From Synergistaceae bacterium (lineage in GTDB: Bacteria; Synergistota; Synergistia; Synergistales; Aminobacteriaceae), in assembly GCA_017470485.1 (NCBI GenBank), contig JAFUYQ010000016.1:1-64000 (forward strand): 64,000 bases of DNA. The letters are read 5' to 3'. The stretch's first letter is position 1, and each line of letters begins with the position of its first letter. A program made the position numbers and the translations under genes. Positions 25,214 through 33,895 of the stretch are shown piece by piece. The notes under the pieces are model-generated. The model saw only the letters and a program-made list of their open reading frames with translations. It was not told the origin of the DNA and made no database searches.

Positions 25214-26635
25214 ATGCCGGGAAGAACTGACAGCCTCTTAGTGGGATTAAGTATGGGGACATCGAAGATTACAATGATAGTAGCGGAGAGAGACCGCCGT
25301 TATCCTGATTCAATACACGTTGTAGGTTTTGGGAACGCGCCGTCTCGCGGTATCTCGAAAGGGATAATAGTAAGCCTTCAAGACGCCCGGCAGTCAGTTG
25401 AGAAAGCATTTGCCGAAGCCCAGAGCATAACAGGAATTTCAGCGCGCAGGCTCAGCAATGTAGTCGTAGCATTCGACGCGATGGACGTTCAGAGCGAGTC
25501 AACTCACGGAATGGTAACGCTCGGAGGCCGCGAATCTAAATCAGTCGAGGAGGCCGATTTGAACCGTGTCATCGAGCGCGCCACAGCCAATTCAGTTCTA
25601 GCCAATGCCAACCGAAACAACATGTATTCCCTTCACATGATACCGACGAGCTACGAACTTGACGGGCGGCCTATCGATGAGCCTTTGAATATGAACGGGA
25701 GCCAGCTTGATTTATGGCTTCAGACTGTAGCTGTACCGATGACTTACGCTCAGAACGTTGTGAGCTGTGTCCAGTCAGCCGGACTTGAAATCAAAGGGCT
25801 TCTTCTGAAACCGTTGGCGAGCGCATTGGGAGCAGTTTACGACGAGGAAATGCGCGCAGGTTGTATCTCAGTTTCAATCGGCGGCGGAACGACGGGAGTA
25901 GTTTTGTTCAAGAACGGCAGAGCGTTCAGAGTTATGAGCATACCGATAGGCGGCGACCACATAAGGAGCGATTTAGCGTCGCTTCTCCACATGTCATTGG
26001 GCGAGGCCGAACATCTCAAGAAGAGAATATTCACAACGAGCGAGGACGATTTGAGGCGCGAGGGGGTAGACGTTGAACTTGCGTATCAGACAATTTTCGC
26101 GAGGATAGAGGAACTTTTCGGCGACCAGCTGAGGACGTTGCTCTCGGAATGCACACCGCAGAATTTCCCCAGCGGAATAATCCTTTCGGGAGGAGTTTCG
26201 GAGACGCCCGGCATAGAGATGATGTTGAGCGATATTCTTCAAATGCCCGTCCGTAAAGCCAGCCAACCCGTTTACGCAATGCCTTACGGTTTGGATAATC
26301 CTGCTTACGTCAGCGCGGCTGGAATACTTCGTTACTGCGTAGCGGTTGAGCGCGACCGTTATTCATTCATGGAATCGGGACAGGAGCTTCCGGGATTGGC
26401 GGAGCGTTCGGAGGCTAGGAGCAGACAGAACGATTTATCGCCCCAGAGAAACACCAGACGGGACAGGGAAATCACTGCGGACGAGGGAGAATTTGAGGAC
26501 GACTACCCCGATGAGCCTGAATACCCTGATGAAATTGATGAAGGTGAAGACCCATACGGACAGGGCAGAGCCAAACGAAGGAATTTCGGACAGATGATGA
26601 CTAAACTTGCCAACGAGATAAAAAATCTCTTTTAG
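25214..26635 (+). CDS. ftsA: Cell division protein FtsA with altered ATP-site residues
   Basis: 473 residues with the actin fold plus the FtsA-specific 1C insert (about 90-170, MYSLHMIPTSYELDG). The C terminus ends in an amphipathic helix (FGQMMTKLANEIKNLF) that would bind the membrane, preceded by an acidic Pro/Glu/Asp-rich linker. FtsA tethers FtsZ to the membrane. Unusually, the phosphate-1 Asp is Ser13 (VGLSMGTSK), and the phosphate-2 motif is SIGGGTTG with Ser221 and Gly228 where Asp is expected. ATP may still bind, but hydrolysis is doubtful. ATG at 25214, with AAGGGA upstream. It lies 40 bases after the FtsQ-like gene and 65 before ftsZ. Confidence 0.93.
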   Translation: MPGRTDSLLVGLSMGTSKITMIVAERDRRYPDSIHVVGFGNAPSRGISKGIIVSLQDARQSVEKAFAEAQSITGISARRLSNVVVAFDAMDVQSESTHGMVTLGGRESKSVEEADLNRVIERATANSVLANANRNNMYSLHMIPTSYELDGRPIDEPLNMNGSQLDLWLQTVAVPMTYAQNVVSCVQSAGLEIKGLLLKPLASALGAVYDEEMRAGCISVSIGGGTTGVVLFKNGRAFRVMSIPIGGDHIRSDLASLLHMSLGEAEHLKKRIFTTSEDDLRREGVDVELAYQTIFARIEELFGDQLRTLLSECTPQNFPSGIILSGGVSETPGIEMMLSDILQMPVRKASQPVYAMPYGLDNPAYVSAAGILRYCVAVERDRYSFMESGQELPGLAERSEARSRQNDLSPQRNTRRDREITADEGEFEDDYPDEPEYPDEIDEGEDPYGQGRAKRRNFGQMMTKLANEIKNLF

Positions 26636-26700
26636 CGGTGAACTTGCCACTCTCCGCAAAATACAATAAAATTCAGAAAGCGGAGGAGGAGACTAAAAAA

Positions 26701-27966
26701 ATGAATAATGACAACTTGTTCAAACTGACCAACAGCAATGTCCGTCAAAATGAAAAGATAGTAGTGTTCGGAGTGGGCGGAGGCGGCGGAAACGCTCTGA
26801 ACCACATAATAGAGTCGAACGTTCAGGGAGTGGATTTTGTTGCCGCCAACACTGACGCGAGGGCGCTCGACATGAATCAGGCACCCAACAAAATAATTCT
26901 CGGCGAGACTTTGACGCGCGGTCTCGGCGCAGGCGCGAACCCTAAAGTCGGCGCAGATGCCGCAAAAGAAAGCATTGACCGAATTAAAGAATACATCACA
27001 GGAGCGGACATGCTTTTCGTAACCGCCGGAATGGGCGGCGGAACTGGCACGGGCGCGGCTCCCGTCATTGCTGAAGCGGCTCGCGACATGGGCGTTCTTG
27101 TTGTCGGAGTAGTAACGAAGCCGTTTGGTTTTGAGATGGGGCGGCGAATGCGGACAGCTGAGGAAGGAATTGAGCATTTGAAGAAGAATGTTGACGCACT
27201 CCTGATAGTTGAGAACGACAAACTTCTTCAGATAGAGAACGGAATGAAAATGAAAATCATCGACGCTTACAAAAAGGTTGATGAAGTCTTGCGCCAAGCT
27301 GTACAGGGAGTTACGGATTTAATCACGAAATCGGGCTTTGTAAATCTTGACTTTGCGGACATCAAGGCCATTTTGACGGGCGCAGGAACTGCCATCATGG
27401 GCATGGGCGAGGGCGAGGGCGAAGACCGTGCGCGGCGTGCGGCTCAGAACGCAATCGAATCGCCTCTCATGACAATGCCTGTAACCGGTGCGACTGGAAT
27501 ACTTTTGAACGTAACGACCGGTTCAGAAATCATGCTCAGCGAGATGACCGACGCGGCGAAAATCATCGAGGAGAAAGCCGACCTTGACGCTCAAGTCATC
27601 TGGGGGCATGTCATCGACGATTCGCTTGGCGAGAAGGTTCACGTAACATTGATAGCGACTTTCCCGGAAGACGTAATGTCTCAGGCCGTGAAAAATGCGC
27701 GGATAAATGTGAAGCCGTCAGGAACTCAGCCGAAGCCCCAGCAGAATTTACAGCCTCCGGCACAGCCTCAGCCGCCGATACAGCCTCAGCCCCAACCGAG
27801 ACGGACGATATTCGACATATACAGCAACAAGCGGAGGATACAGCAGGAAGGTTTCGAGGAGGCACGGTTAACTCAGCCGAACGCGAACGAACAGGAGCCG
27901 TTTCCGGGAGTGCAGAGGAGATTTTATGACCAGCCGGCGATTTACAGGAGGAACAGGAAAGACTGA
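26701..27966 (+). CDS. ftsZ: Cell division GTPase FtsZ
   Basis: 421 residues. FtsZ polymerises at mid-cell to form the Z-ring. The tubulin signature GGGTGTGAAPV, the early GVGGGGGNALN and the T7-loop region NLDFADIK are intact, so GTP hydrolysis is expected. A Gln/Pro-rich linker (about 335-365) leads to the C-terminal peptide QPAIYRRNRKD that binds FtsA. ATG at 26701 is preceded by GGAGGAGGA 10 bases upstream; the frame extends 21 codons further but without homology. Its stop overlaps the next start by one base. Confidence 0.97.
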   Translation: MNNDNLFKLTNSNVRQNEKIVVFGVGGGGGNALNHIIESNVQGVDFVAANTDARALDMNQAPNKIILGETLTRGLGAGANPKVGADAAKESIDRIKEYITGADMLFVTAGMGGGTGTGAAPVIAEAARDMGVLVVGVVTKPFGFEMGRRMRTAEEGIEHLKKNVDALLIVENDKLLQIENGMKMKIIDAYKKVDEVLRQAVQGVTDLITKSGFVNLDFADIKAILTGAGTAIMGMGEGEGEDRARRAAQNAIESPLMTMPVTGATGILLNVTTGSEIMLSEMTDAAKIIEEKADLDAQVIWGHVIDDSLGEKVHVTLIATFPEDVMSQAVKNARINVKPSGTQPKPQQNLQPPAQPQPPIQPQPQPRRTIFDIYSNKRRIQQEGFEEARLTQPNANEQEPFPGVQRRFYDQPAIYRRNRKD

Positions 27967-28691
27967 TGAGCAGACGAACAACAGCGCGCAGAGGGCTTAA
28001 GAAACGCGGAATATTTCCGTCATTCGGGGATATAGTTCTGCCTGTGGTGAGCGTTGCGGCGATAGGGCTTCTGATAATGGCAGGCCGCCAGTTTTTCATA
28101 AACGGTCTGAAGACCTCGCCGGGAATAACGTCGACGAGGGCATTTGCAGATTCACCTGCAATCATGGCCGAGCGCGAGAAGAAACAGGAAACTGCCGCTC
28201 CAGCCGCACCGGTAGCTTCAGCCCCATCAGCCCCTTCAAAGCCTGAACCGGTGAAGCCTGAACCCAAGCCGAAGCCAGCACCGAAGCCCCTTCCGTTGGC
28301 TGTTGCGGAGAACCCTGTTGCGCCGCCAATCGCTGAGGTAAAACCGGCAGTTGTCCAGCCGCCGAAACCAGCTCCCAAGCCTGCGCCGAAGCCTGCTCCA
28401 GCCCCAGCGAAGAAGACTGAGGAAGTCAAGCCGATAAAGCCCTCAAATCTTCCTGCGAACAAGCAGTGGAGGGTACAGACTGGCTCATACACGACTAAAT
28501 CCGGCGCGGAGGACGCTGTCAAAAAAATCAAGAAATCGGGATTTCAAGCGATGGTCTATAAAAATCCGGCGTCGAAGCATTACAAAGTGTGGGTACTTGG
28601 AGGGGAGAGCAAGTATCAGGCCGGACTTGTTCTTGACGCGATGAAGAAGCTCGGCTACAAGACGAGTTTTGCGTTTCCGCCTGCGAAATGA
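27966..28691 (+). CDS. SPOR-domain cell division protein
   Basis: 241 residues with a basic cytoplasmic start, one membrane helix (about 22-42), a long Pro/Lys/Ala-rich spacer (about 75-160) and a C-terminal SPOR domain (about 166-238, WRVQTGSYTTKSGAEDA). SPOR domains bind denuded glycan strands at the septum (established), so the protein is likely recruited to the division site like FtsN or DedD. Its place directly after ftsZ supports this. It starts on the ftsZ stop codon and overlaps folC by 4 bases. Confidence 0.88.
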   Translation: MSRRTTARRGLKKRGIFPSFGDIVLPVVSVAAIGLLIMAGRQFFINGLKTSPGITSTRAFADSPAIMAEREKKQETAAPAAPVASAPSAPSKPEPVKPEPKPKPAPKPLPLAVAENPVAPPIAEVKPAVVQPPKPAPKPAPKPAPAPAKKTEEVKPIKPSNLPANKQWRVQTGSYTTKSGAEDAVKKIKKSGFQAMVYKNPASKHYKVWVLGGESKYQAGLVLDAMKKLGYKTSFAFPPAK

Positions 28692-29983
28692 GCGGCATGA
28701 GAGATTTTGCGGAACTCGAAGAAATTTTATATAATAACTCCGATAACCGAATAATACCGGGCTTGGAGAGGATTTCAAAACTTCTTGAGCGTCTCGGAAA
28801 TCCTCAAAATTCCTTCAAGTCGATACACATTGTCGGAACGAACGGCAAGGGCTCAACTGGTTCATTTATCTCATCAGTTCTGAGAGCGTCGGGCTATCGA
28901 ACGTGTTTTTACTCAAGCCCCCATCTTGAAAGCCCTGCGGAGAGACTTTTAATTAACGGCGAGCCTCTTGACGCTGACGAATGGATAGGAGCGGCGGAAG
29001 CGGCGGTGAAAGTTTTTGATGACTTGCGCCCGTCGTACTTTGAACTTCTGACGGCGGCGGCGTTTTATCTCGCAAGAGAGAAGGGGACTGAAGCCGGAGT
29101 TATTGAGGCCGGACTTGGCGGAAAGCTGGACGCGACCAACACAATGAAAAACACTGTATGTTCAGTGATAGCGTCGATTTCGGTTGACCACACGGAATAT
29201 TTGGGGAACACCCTCGAAAGTATAGCGTCTGAGAAGTTCGATGTAGTGAGGAAGAATGTGCCGGCGGTATTTTCAGGCGAGGACGCTTCATTAAATGGAA
29301 TGTTCCGGGAAGTCTGCCGTGAGAAGGGAGCAATTCCCGTCATAGTGAGCGGACAGTCTGAGCTTAGGAACGTGAGGATTTCGCCGGAAGGCAACGAATT
29401 TGATTTTTATTCCGAAAAACTTGTTATCAAAGATGTAAAGACCTCATTGACGGGGAATTATCAGGTTAAGAACGCTAGGCTTGCGCTGTCGGCGTTGTCG
29501 TTAATGCGTGGAGAGTTCCCGAAAATTTCTGAAGCCTCAGTGCGTGAAGGAATGCTGAAAGCGAAGTGGCCGGGAAGACTTGAAATAATTTCGCGTAAGC
29601 CGCTTATAATTCTTGACGGAGGGCATAATCCCGGCGGTGTTAAAAATCTTTGCGCGAGCGTTAAGGAATTGTGGCCTTCGCGGAAGTTTGCTGTGATTTA
29701 CGCGGCCATGAGGGACAAGGATTTCGGTTTATGTCTTGGAATTATGAACGAGGCATTGAGGCCGAAGCTGTATGCAACGAAAGTTCCCGGAATGCTGAGA
29801 GCGGCAGAGCCGGAGGAAATCTTGAGGAGCGCGGAGAAATTCGATTGGCCGAATAATCCTGAAGGTTTTGAGAACCCGAACGACGCAGTCCGAAAAGCCG
29901 TTGACGATGGGAACGAAGCAATTTTAATCTGCGGAAGCCTGTACCTTATCGGCTGGCTGAAGAAGAATGCGCCAAGAGATTAG
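28688..29983 (+). CDS. folC: Folylpolyglutamate / dihydrofolate synthase
   Basis: 431 residues, a Mur-ligase-fold enzyme that adds Glu to dihydropteroate and folates. Seen are the P-loop GTNGKGSTGSF (50-60), SPHLESPAERL, EAGLGGKLDATN, SISVDHTEYLGNTLE and LDGGHNPGG. ATG overlaps the SPOR gene stop by 4 bases, and the 3' end overlaps the next ORF by 17 bases, so these genes are translated as a chain. Whether it is bifunctional cannot be told from sequence alone. Confidence 0.93.
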   Translation: MSGMRDFAELEEILYNNSDNRIIPGLERISKLLERLGNPQNSFKSIHIVGTNGKGSTGSFISSVLRASGYRTCFYSSPHLESPAERLLINGEPLDADEWIGAAEAAVKVFDDLRPSYFELLTAAAFYLAREKGTEAGVIEAGLGGKLDATNTMKNTVCSVIASISVDHTEYLGNTLESIASEKFDVVRKNVPAVFSGEDASLNGMFREVCREKGAIPVIVSGQSELRNVRISPEGNEFDFYSEKLVIKDVKTSLTGNYQVKNARLALSALSLMRGEFPKISEASVREGMLKAKWPGRLEIISRKPLIILDGGHNPGGVKNLCASVKELWPSRKFAVIYAAMRDKDFGLCLGIMNEALRPKLYATKVPGMLRAAEPEEILRSAEKFDWPNNPEGFENPNDAVRKAVDDGNEAILICGSLYLIGWLKKNAPRD

Positions 29984-30641
29984 CGGAATACCGTCAGAAA
30001 TTTACGGAGCGCCGTCGGAGAGCGTTTTCATCTATGTTCACGGAATGGGAGGCCGCAAGGAAGAGGCTGAAGAATTTTCGCGGACAGCGGAGGCGAAGGG
30101 ATTTCAAGTTTTGAGCATTGACCTTCCGGGACACGGTGAGAGGGACAGGAAAATCAGCCCGTCGCCGTTCAACGTACTGCCTGAGCTTGAAGAAGTTCAT
30201 AAATTTGCGCGCGCCCGATGGAAAAGAATTTCTCTTTACGCTGTGAGCATAGGCGCGTGGTTCAGTCTCGTTTATTTCCGAAAAAATCCGCCCTCGAACG
30301 CTCTCTTAGTTTCGCCGGTAGTGAACATGAAAACTCTTATCGAACGAATGATGAAATCCGCCGGCGTAACGCCTGAAATTCTCAGGGACAAAAAGATCAT
30401 ACCAGAAGCGAATTTATCATGGGATTATTATAGTTTTGCCTGTGAAAACGAGATAAATAACTGGGATTGCAGAACAAAAATTCTTTATCCAGAGAACGAT
30501 GAGATAACGCCGCGCCTTGAGATTGAGGAATTTTCTGAGAAGTTCAAGTGTGATTTGAGGATTGTACCGAATGCAGGACATTGGCTTCACACGGAGGCGG
30601 AACTGAAATTCCTGCGCACATGGGAGGAAGAAAGTATATAA
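29967..30641 (+). CDS. Small cytoplasmic alpha/beta-hydrolase
   Basis: 224 residues, no signal peptide. The fold is recognisable from VHGMGGRKEE (oxyanion region), LPGHGERD and the nucleophile elbow YAVSIGAW, where the first Gly of GxSxG is Ala. A late Asp lies in ENDEITP and a His in NAGHWLH. It resembles serine hydrolases of the YqiA/YheT-like or BAAT-like type, but the substrate is unknown. It is the last gene of the division-cluster run, overlapping folC by 17 bases. Confidence 0.75.
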   Translation: MRQEISGIPSEIYGAPSESVFIYVHGMGGRKEEAEEFSRTAEAKGFQVLSIDLPGHGERDRKISPSPFNVLPELEEVHKFARARWKRISLYAVSIGAWFSLVYFRKNPPSNALLVSPVVNMKTLIERMMKSAGVTPEILRDKKIIPEANLSWDYYSFACENEINNWDCRTKILYPENDEITPRLEIEEFSEKFKCDLRIVPNAGHWLHTEAELKFLRTWEEESI

Positions 30642-30671
30642 TTTCCCCGACACAACACAGGAGGTGCAGAC

Positions 30672-32021
30672 ATGCCCGAACTCACAGACACACTCGAAAA
30701 AATACAGGCACTAGCGGAGGCCAAGAATATCCGCGAACTCCGAACCCTCACCGAAGACATGAACGACGCAGACCTTGCGGACGCTCTCGAACAGCTTGAA
30801 CCCGAACCGAGAGTAATTCTCTTTCGTGCGTTAAGCCGGGACATGGCCGCAGAAGTTTTCGCACACTTAATCCCAGACAAGAAGGAAGCCTTAGTTTCCC
30901 AGCTGACCGCTCCCGAACTCGGACGGATTGTCGACGAATTGTTCTTGGACGACGCGGCTGACCTTGTTGAGGAACTGCCTGCCGACGTAGTCAAGCGCAT
31001 ACTTGAGAACGCAAGCCCCGAAACTCGGCGCGGCATAAACCAGCTTTTGCAGTATCAGGAAGATTCAGCCGGCAGCATAATGACGACCGAATACATTTCA
31101 CTGCGTCCCGATATGAACGTTGAGGAATCATTCCGGCACATAAGGGAAGTAGGGACTGACAAAGAGACGCTCTACACGTGTTACGTTACCGACCCCAAAG
31201 GCGTTTTAATCGGCGTGGTTACGGTAAGGACGATGCTTTTGTCGCAGTATGCAGACAAAATTCAGGACATAATGACCGACTCTAACTTAATCACTGTCAA
31301 TACGAACGATGACCGCGAGAAGGTAACAGAACTTTTCCAGAAGTACGATTTCATGGCGATACCAGTAGTAGACTCGCTCAATCATCTCGTTGGGATAGTT
31401 ACGGTTGACGACGCTATGGAAGTCATGGAGGAGGAAAGCACGGAGGACTTTCACAAGATGGCGGCCATGCTTCCGATGGACGAGCCTTATTTGTCAATGG
31501 GAGTGGGCGAGTTAGCGAAAAAGCGAGTAATATGGCTGATGGTACTGATGATTTCGGCGACACTGTCAGGTTCGATATTGAATCATTACCAGTCAGTATT
31601 TGCGGCGTTGCCAGCATTGATAGCGTCAATCCCGATGTTAATGGACACGGGCGGAAACGCAGGTTCGCAGTCTTCGACGCTGGTAATTCGCGGAATAGCA
31701 GTCGGCGAATTGAAACTGAGGGACGCGCTGACAGTCCTCTTCAAAGAAATCAGAGTGAGCCTGATAGTCGGCGGAGGATTAGCGTTTGTAAATTTCTTCT
31801 ATAAATATGCGATGAGCGGCGACTGGCTTCTGTCGCTGACGGTTGGAATAAGCCTGTTCGCAACGGTAATATTTGCGCAGACTGTCGGCGGAATGCTCCC
31901 GTTAATCGCGAAGGCATTGGGATTTGACCCTGCATTGATGGCGGCACCGATAGTTACGACGATAGTAGACGCAGGAAGCCTGACGATGTATTTTGCGGTT
32001 GCAAGTTGTATAATGGCATAA
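30672..32021 (+). CDS. mgtE: Magnesium transporter MgtE
   Basis: 449 residues. A helical MgtE N domain (about 1-125) and two CBS domains (about 135-255) act as the cytosolic Mg sensor. Five membrane helices from about 285 form the channel, including the signature TGGNAGSQSS. MgtE is a Mg-gated import channel (established). AGGAGGTG lies 8 bases before the ATG. A terminator follows directly. No M-box-like leader is apparent in the short 30-base gap upstream. Confidence 0.95.
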   Translation: MPELTDTLEKIQALAEAKNIRELRTLTEDMNDADLADALEQLEPEPRVILFRALSRDMAAEVFAHLIPDKKEALVSQLTAPELGRIVDELFLDDAADLVEELPADVVKRILENASPETRRGINQLLQYQEDSAGSIMTTEYISLRPDMNVEESFRHIREVGTDKETLYTCYVTDPKGVLIGVVTVRTMLLSQYADKIQDIMTDSNLITVNTNDDREKVTELFQKYDFMAIPVVDSLNHLVGIVTVDDAMEVMEEESTEDFHKMAAMLPMDEPYLSMGVGELAKKRVIWLMVLMISATLSGSILNHYQSVFAALPALIASIPMLMDTGGNAGSQSSTLVIRGIAVGELKLRDALTVLFKEIRVSLIVGGGLAFVNFFYKYAMSGDWLLSLTVGISLFATVIFAQTVGGMLPLIAKALGFDPALMAAPIVTTIVDAGSLTMYFAVASCIMA

Positions 32022-32054
32022 AGTGAAACTTTGGACAGCCAGAGCAATGAAAAT

Positions 32055-32085
32055 CCCTCCAGAAAGCTGGAGGGGTTTTTGTTTT
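32055..32085 (+). terminator. Rho-independent terminator after mgtE
   Basis: CCCTCCAG / CTGGAGGG perfect 8-bp stem with an AAAG loop, then GTTTTTGTTTT. It overlaps the stop of the converging antiporter gene. Confidence 0.92.
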
Positions 32086-33517
32086 AGTGATAGTTGCTGT
32101 TGTTTGAGTGAAGATGTTTCAGTGTTGTGTGCTGAAGGTTAGCGTTGACGGCCTCAGCAGGAACGGTCTGAGCATGTTCGGGCAAATCTCTTTGAATTTC
32201 TCTAATTCTTTCGATGAGGGTATTGATAATTAATTTGTCCTCGTCCTGCGGCGAAAGAGCCGGTGAACCGTCTGAGCCGCTTCCGTAGGAATGCGAGAGC
32301 GACAGCGATAATTTGGCACAAGCTGGGCCGATGAGTTCATAAAGTACGCTTGAGGCGAGTATGACAGTTCTGAGCGTGCTGCCTGTTGAACCGCCGAGAG
32401 TTCTTGCGCCGAGTTCGGCAAGACCTATAGCAACGCCGGCCTGAGGAATGAGCGCGAGGCCGAGATAATTTCTAACGAGCCTGCTTTTTCCGGTGATGAG
32501 ACAGCCTGCGAAAGCACCTGCGTATTTTCCTGCAATTCTTACGATGAAATAGACAATTCCGAGAGTGAGCAGAGAAGTTCCGTAGCTTGAGCCGCCGGTT
32601 AATGCGCCGAGTTCAAAACAAACTCCCGACCTCACGAAGAACAGAAGCAGAATTGGAGGGCTGAAGTAATTCAGCTGTTTGAATAATTTATCATCGTCAG
32701 TGAGATTGATATATACGGTAGACATGAACATACAGCCCAAGAGCGGCGAAACGCCTAACATCTCGCATATTCCGCAGAACCCGAAGAGTACGGCCACCGA
32801 GACTATGAGCCTGTTGTCGGTAGAGCGGTTAGGAGGCAATAGGAACATCATAGCGAGTCCGAGCAATGAGCCGATGAAAACGCTTGCGATGTTCATGATA
32901 ATCGGTAGAGTAACCTGACTGAAGCTGAAGCCGTCCGCCGAACCTGAAGCGTTCAGAGCCAGAGCGGCCGAGACAGCGACACTGTAAGCGATTAGCCCGA
33001 CGACATCATCGAGGGCGACGACCTGCAATAGAGTATTGACGAAATCGCCGTGTGCGCCGGTCTGACGGATAGTCATCATAGTGGAGGCCGGAGCAGTTGT
33101 TGAGGCCAGAGCGGCAATAACTGCGGAGAAAGCGAGGTTCATTCCGAGAAAATAATACGAGGTTATGAACACGAAGACTGAAGCGGTGCAGGCTTCGAGA
33201 ACGGTAATGACGAGGACTTTAACGCCGTTTCCCTTGAGGGCATTAAGTCTGAAGAACTGTCCGGTGCTGAAAGCTATGAAAGCCAGTGCGATATTAGGAA
33301 GGAACGCTGTGCTGTCAGCAATCGAATCCGGAACGAGATTGAGACAGTAAGGGCCTATGAGTATTCCAGTGATGATATAGGCTGTAACGTTCGGGAGTTT
33401 CAGAAGTTTAGTTATACGTGTTAATGCGAAACCGAACATGAGCATTAACGCTACAGTAATTACTGCAACACTTGCCGGCGAACCCTGATGCAGATAATCA
33501 ACAAAATGGGCAAACAA
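32084..33517 (-). CDS. Cation/proton antiporter (CPA2, Kef/NapA-like)
   Basis: 477 residues with about 12 membrane helices. The fold shows the inverted-repeat start (TRITKLLKLPNVTAYIITG) and the ion-site helix VVALDDVVGLIAYS with its two Asp, typical of CPA2 Na/K:H antiporters. A short hydrophilic tail has no TrkA-N domain. I place the start at TTG 33517, 11 bases after GGAAAGGAG; the frame continues 27 codons upstream into a leader containing a hairpin. Ion specificity cannot be told. Confidence 0.85.
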   Translation of the reverse strand: MFAHFVDYLHQGSPASVAVITVALMLMFGFALTRITKLLKLPNVTAYIITGILIGPYCLNLVPDSIADSTAFLPNIALAFIAFSTGQFFRLNALKGNGVKVLVITVLEACTASVFVFITSYYFLGMNLAFSAVIAALASTTAPASTMMTIRQTGAHGDFVNTLLQVVALDDVVGLIAYSVAVSAALALNASGSADGFSFSQVTLPIIMNIASVFIGSLLGLAMMFLLPPNRSTDNRLIVSVAVLFGFCGICEMLGVSPLLGCMFMSTVYINLTDDDKLFKQLNYFSPPILLLFFVRSGVCFELGALTGGSSYGTSLLTLGIVYFIVRIAGKYAGAFAGCLITGKSRLVRNYLGLALIPQAGVAIGLAELGARTLGGSTGSTLRTVILASSVLYELIGPACAKLSLSLSHSYGSGSDGSPALSPQDEDKLIINTLIERIREIQRDLPEHAQTVPAEAVNANLQHTTLKHLHSNNSNYH

Positions 33518-33568
33518 TTTATATTCCGCTCCTTTCCTGTTAAATTGTACTTGTTTGCACATGCCGCT

Positions 33569-33617
33569 AAAAAATTTTACCCCTCTGCACGAACGCACAA
33601 GGGGGTTTTAATTTTTT
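33569..33617. terminator. Palindromic terminator-like hairpin in the antiporter leader
   Basis: An AAAAAATT/AATTTTTT outer arm and a CCCC(T)/(A)GGGG core make a near-perfect palindrome with T-runs on both strands. On the minus strand it falls between a putative extended -10 (33627-33635) and the antiporter start, so it could act as an attenuator. On the plus strand it has the better-placed T-run but no known gene to terminate. Confidence 0.6.
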
Positions 33618-33626
33618 GATTGAAAT

Positions 33627-33635
33627 ATTCTAGCA
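33627..33635 (-). promoter_or_regulatory. Possible extended -10 for the antiporter gene
   Basis: On the minus strand the sequence is TGCTAGAAT. Transcription would start near 33620, giving a leader of about 100 bases that contains the palindromic hairpin. No clear -35 box. Confidence 0.35.
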
Positions 33636-33706
33636 TTTTTTCGTATCAATGCACTATGTGAAAGCCATTATTCTTGAGAAATTTAATCGCATATAAAATT
33701 CATGTA

Positions 33707-33734
33707 TTGACAGCTGAGAAATTAAGGCTATAAT
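33707..33734 (+). promoter_or_regulatory. Consensus sigma-70 promoter
   Basis: TTGACA, 16 bases, TATAAT: both hexamers match consensus exactly. The predicted start is near 33741. It is the strongest-looking promoter in the window, and it does not drive any previously obvious gene. Confidence 0.85.
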
Positions 33735-33752
33735 GTTTGACGTAACGAACAA

Positions 33753-33872
33753 ATGACGGAAGCATTCAATCAGAAAAGCCTTAACCTGCAAGAAGGACTT
33801 TTCGTAAGAAAGCGTGAAAGCGCGGAAGAGATTGTGAAATTGATGAACCCTCGTTCTTGTTCGATCGTTTAA
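33753..33872 (+). CDS. Candidate 39-residue small protein
   Basis: ATG to TAA reading MTEAFNQKSLNLQEGLFVRK at the start and ending PRSCSIV. The product is charged, probably partly helical, with no membrane segment or known motif. The 5' leader would be only about 12 bases with no Shine-Dalgarno, and the RNA pairing described for the host transcript would bury the start. Coding status is doubtful and could be chance; I list it because it fills a strongly expressed-looking unit. Confidence 0.3.
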   Translation: MTEAFNQKSLNLQEGLFVRKRESAEEIVKLMNPRSCSIV

Positions 33873-33895
33873 TAGTTTTACCCCCCTCATTAAAA

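Noticed and set aside
26632-27297. 221-codon open frame antisense to ftsZ
   Set aside because: No ribosome site, no recognisable fold, and it lies wholly over conserved ftsZ coding sequence.
27611-28531. 306-codon open frame on the minus strand, Gly/Ala-rich
   Set aside because: It mirrors the Pro/Lys-rich repeats of the SPOR and FtsZ linkers. The low-complexity composition explains the open frame.
33654-33890. 78-codon frame on the minus strand in the antiporter-SRP gap
   Set aside because: Overlaps the strong plus-strand promoter unit, lacks a ribosome site and shows no conserved pattern.
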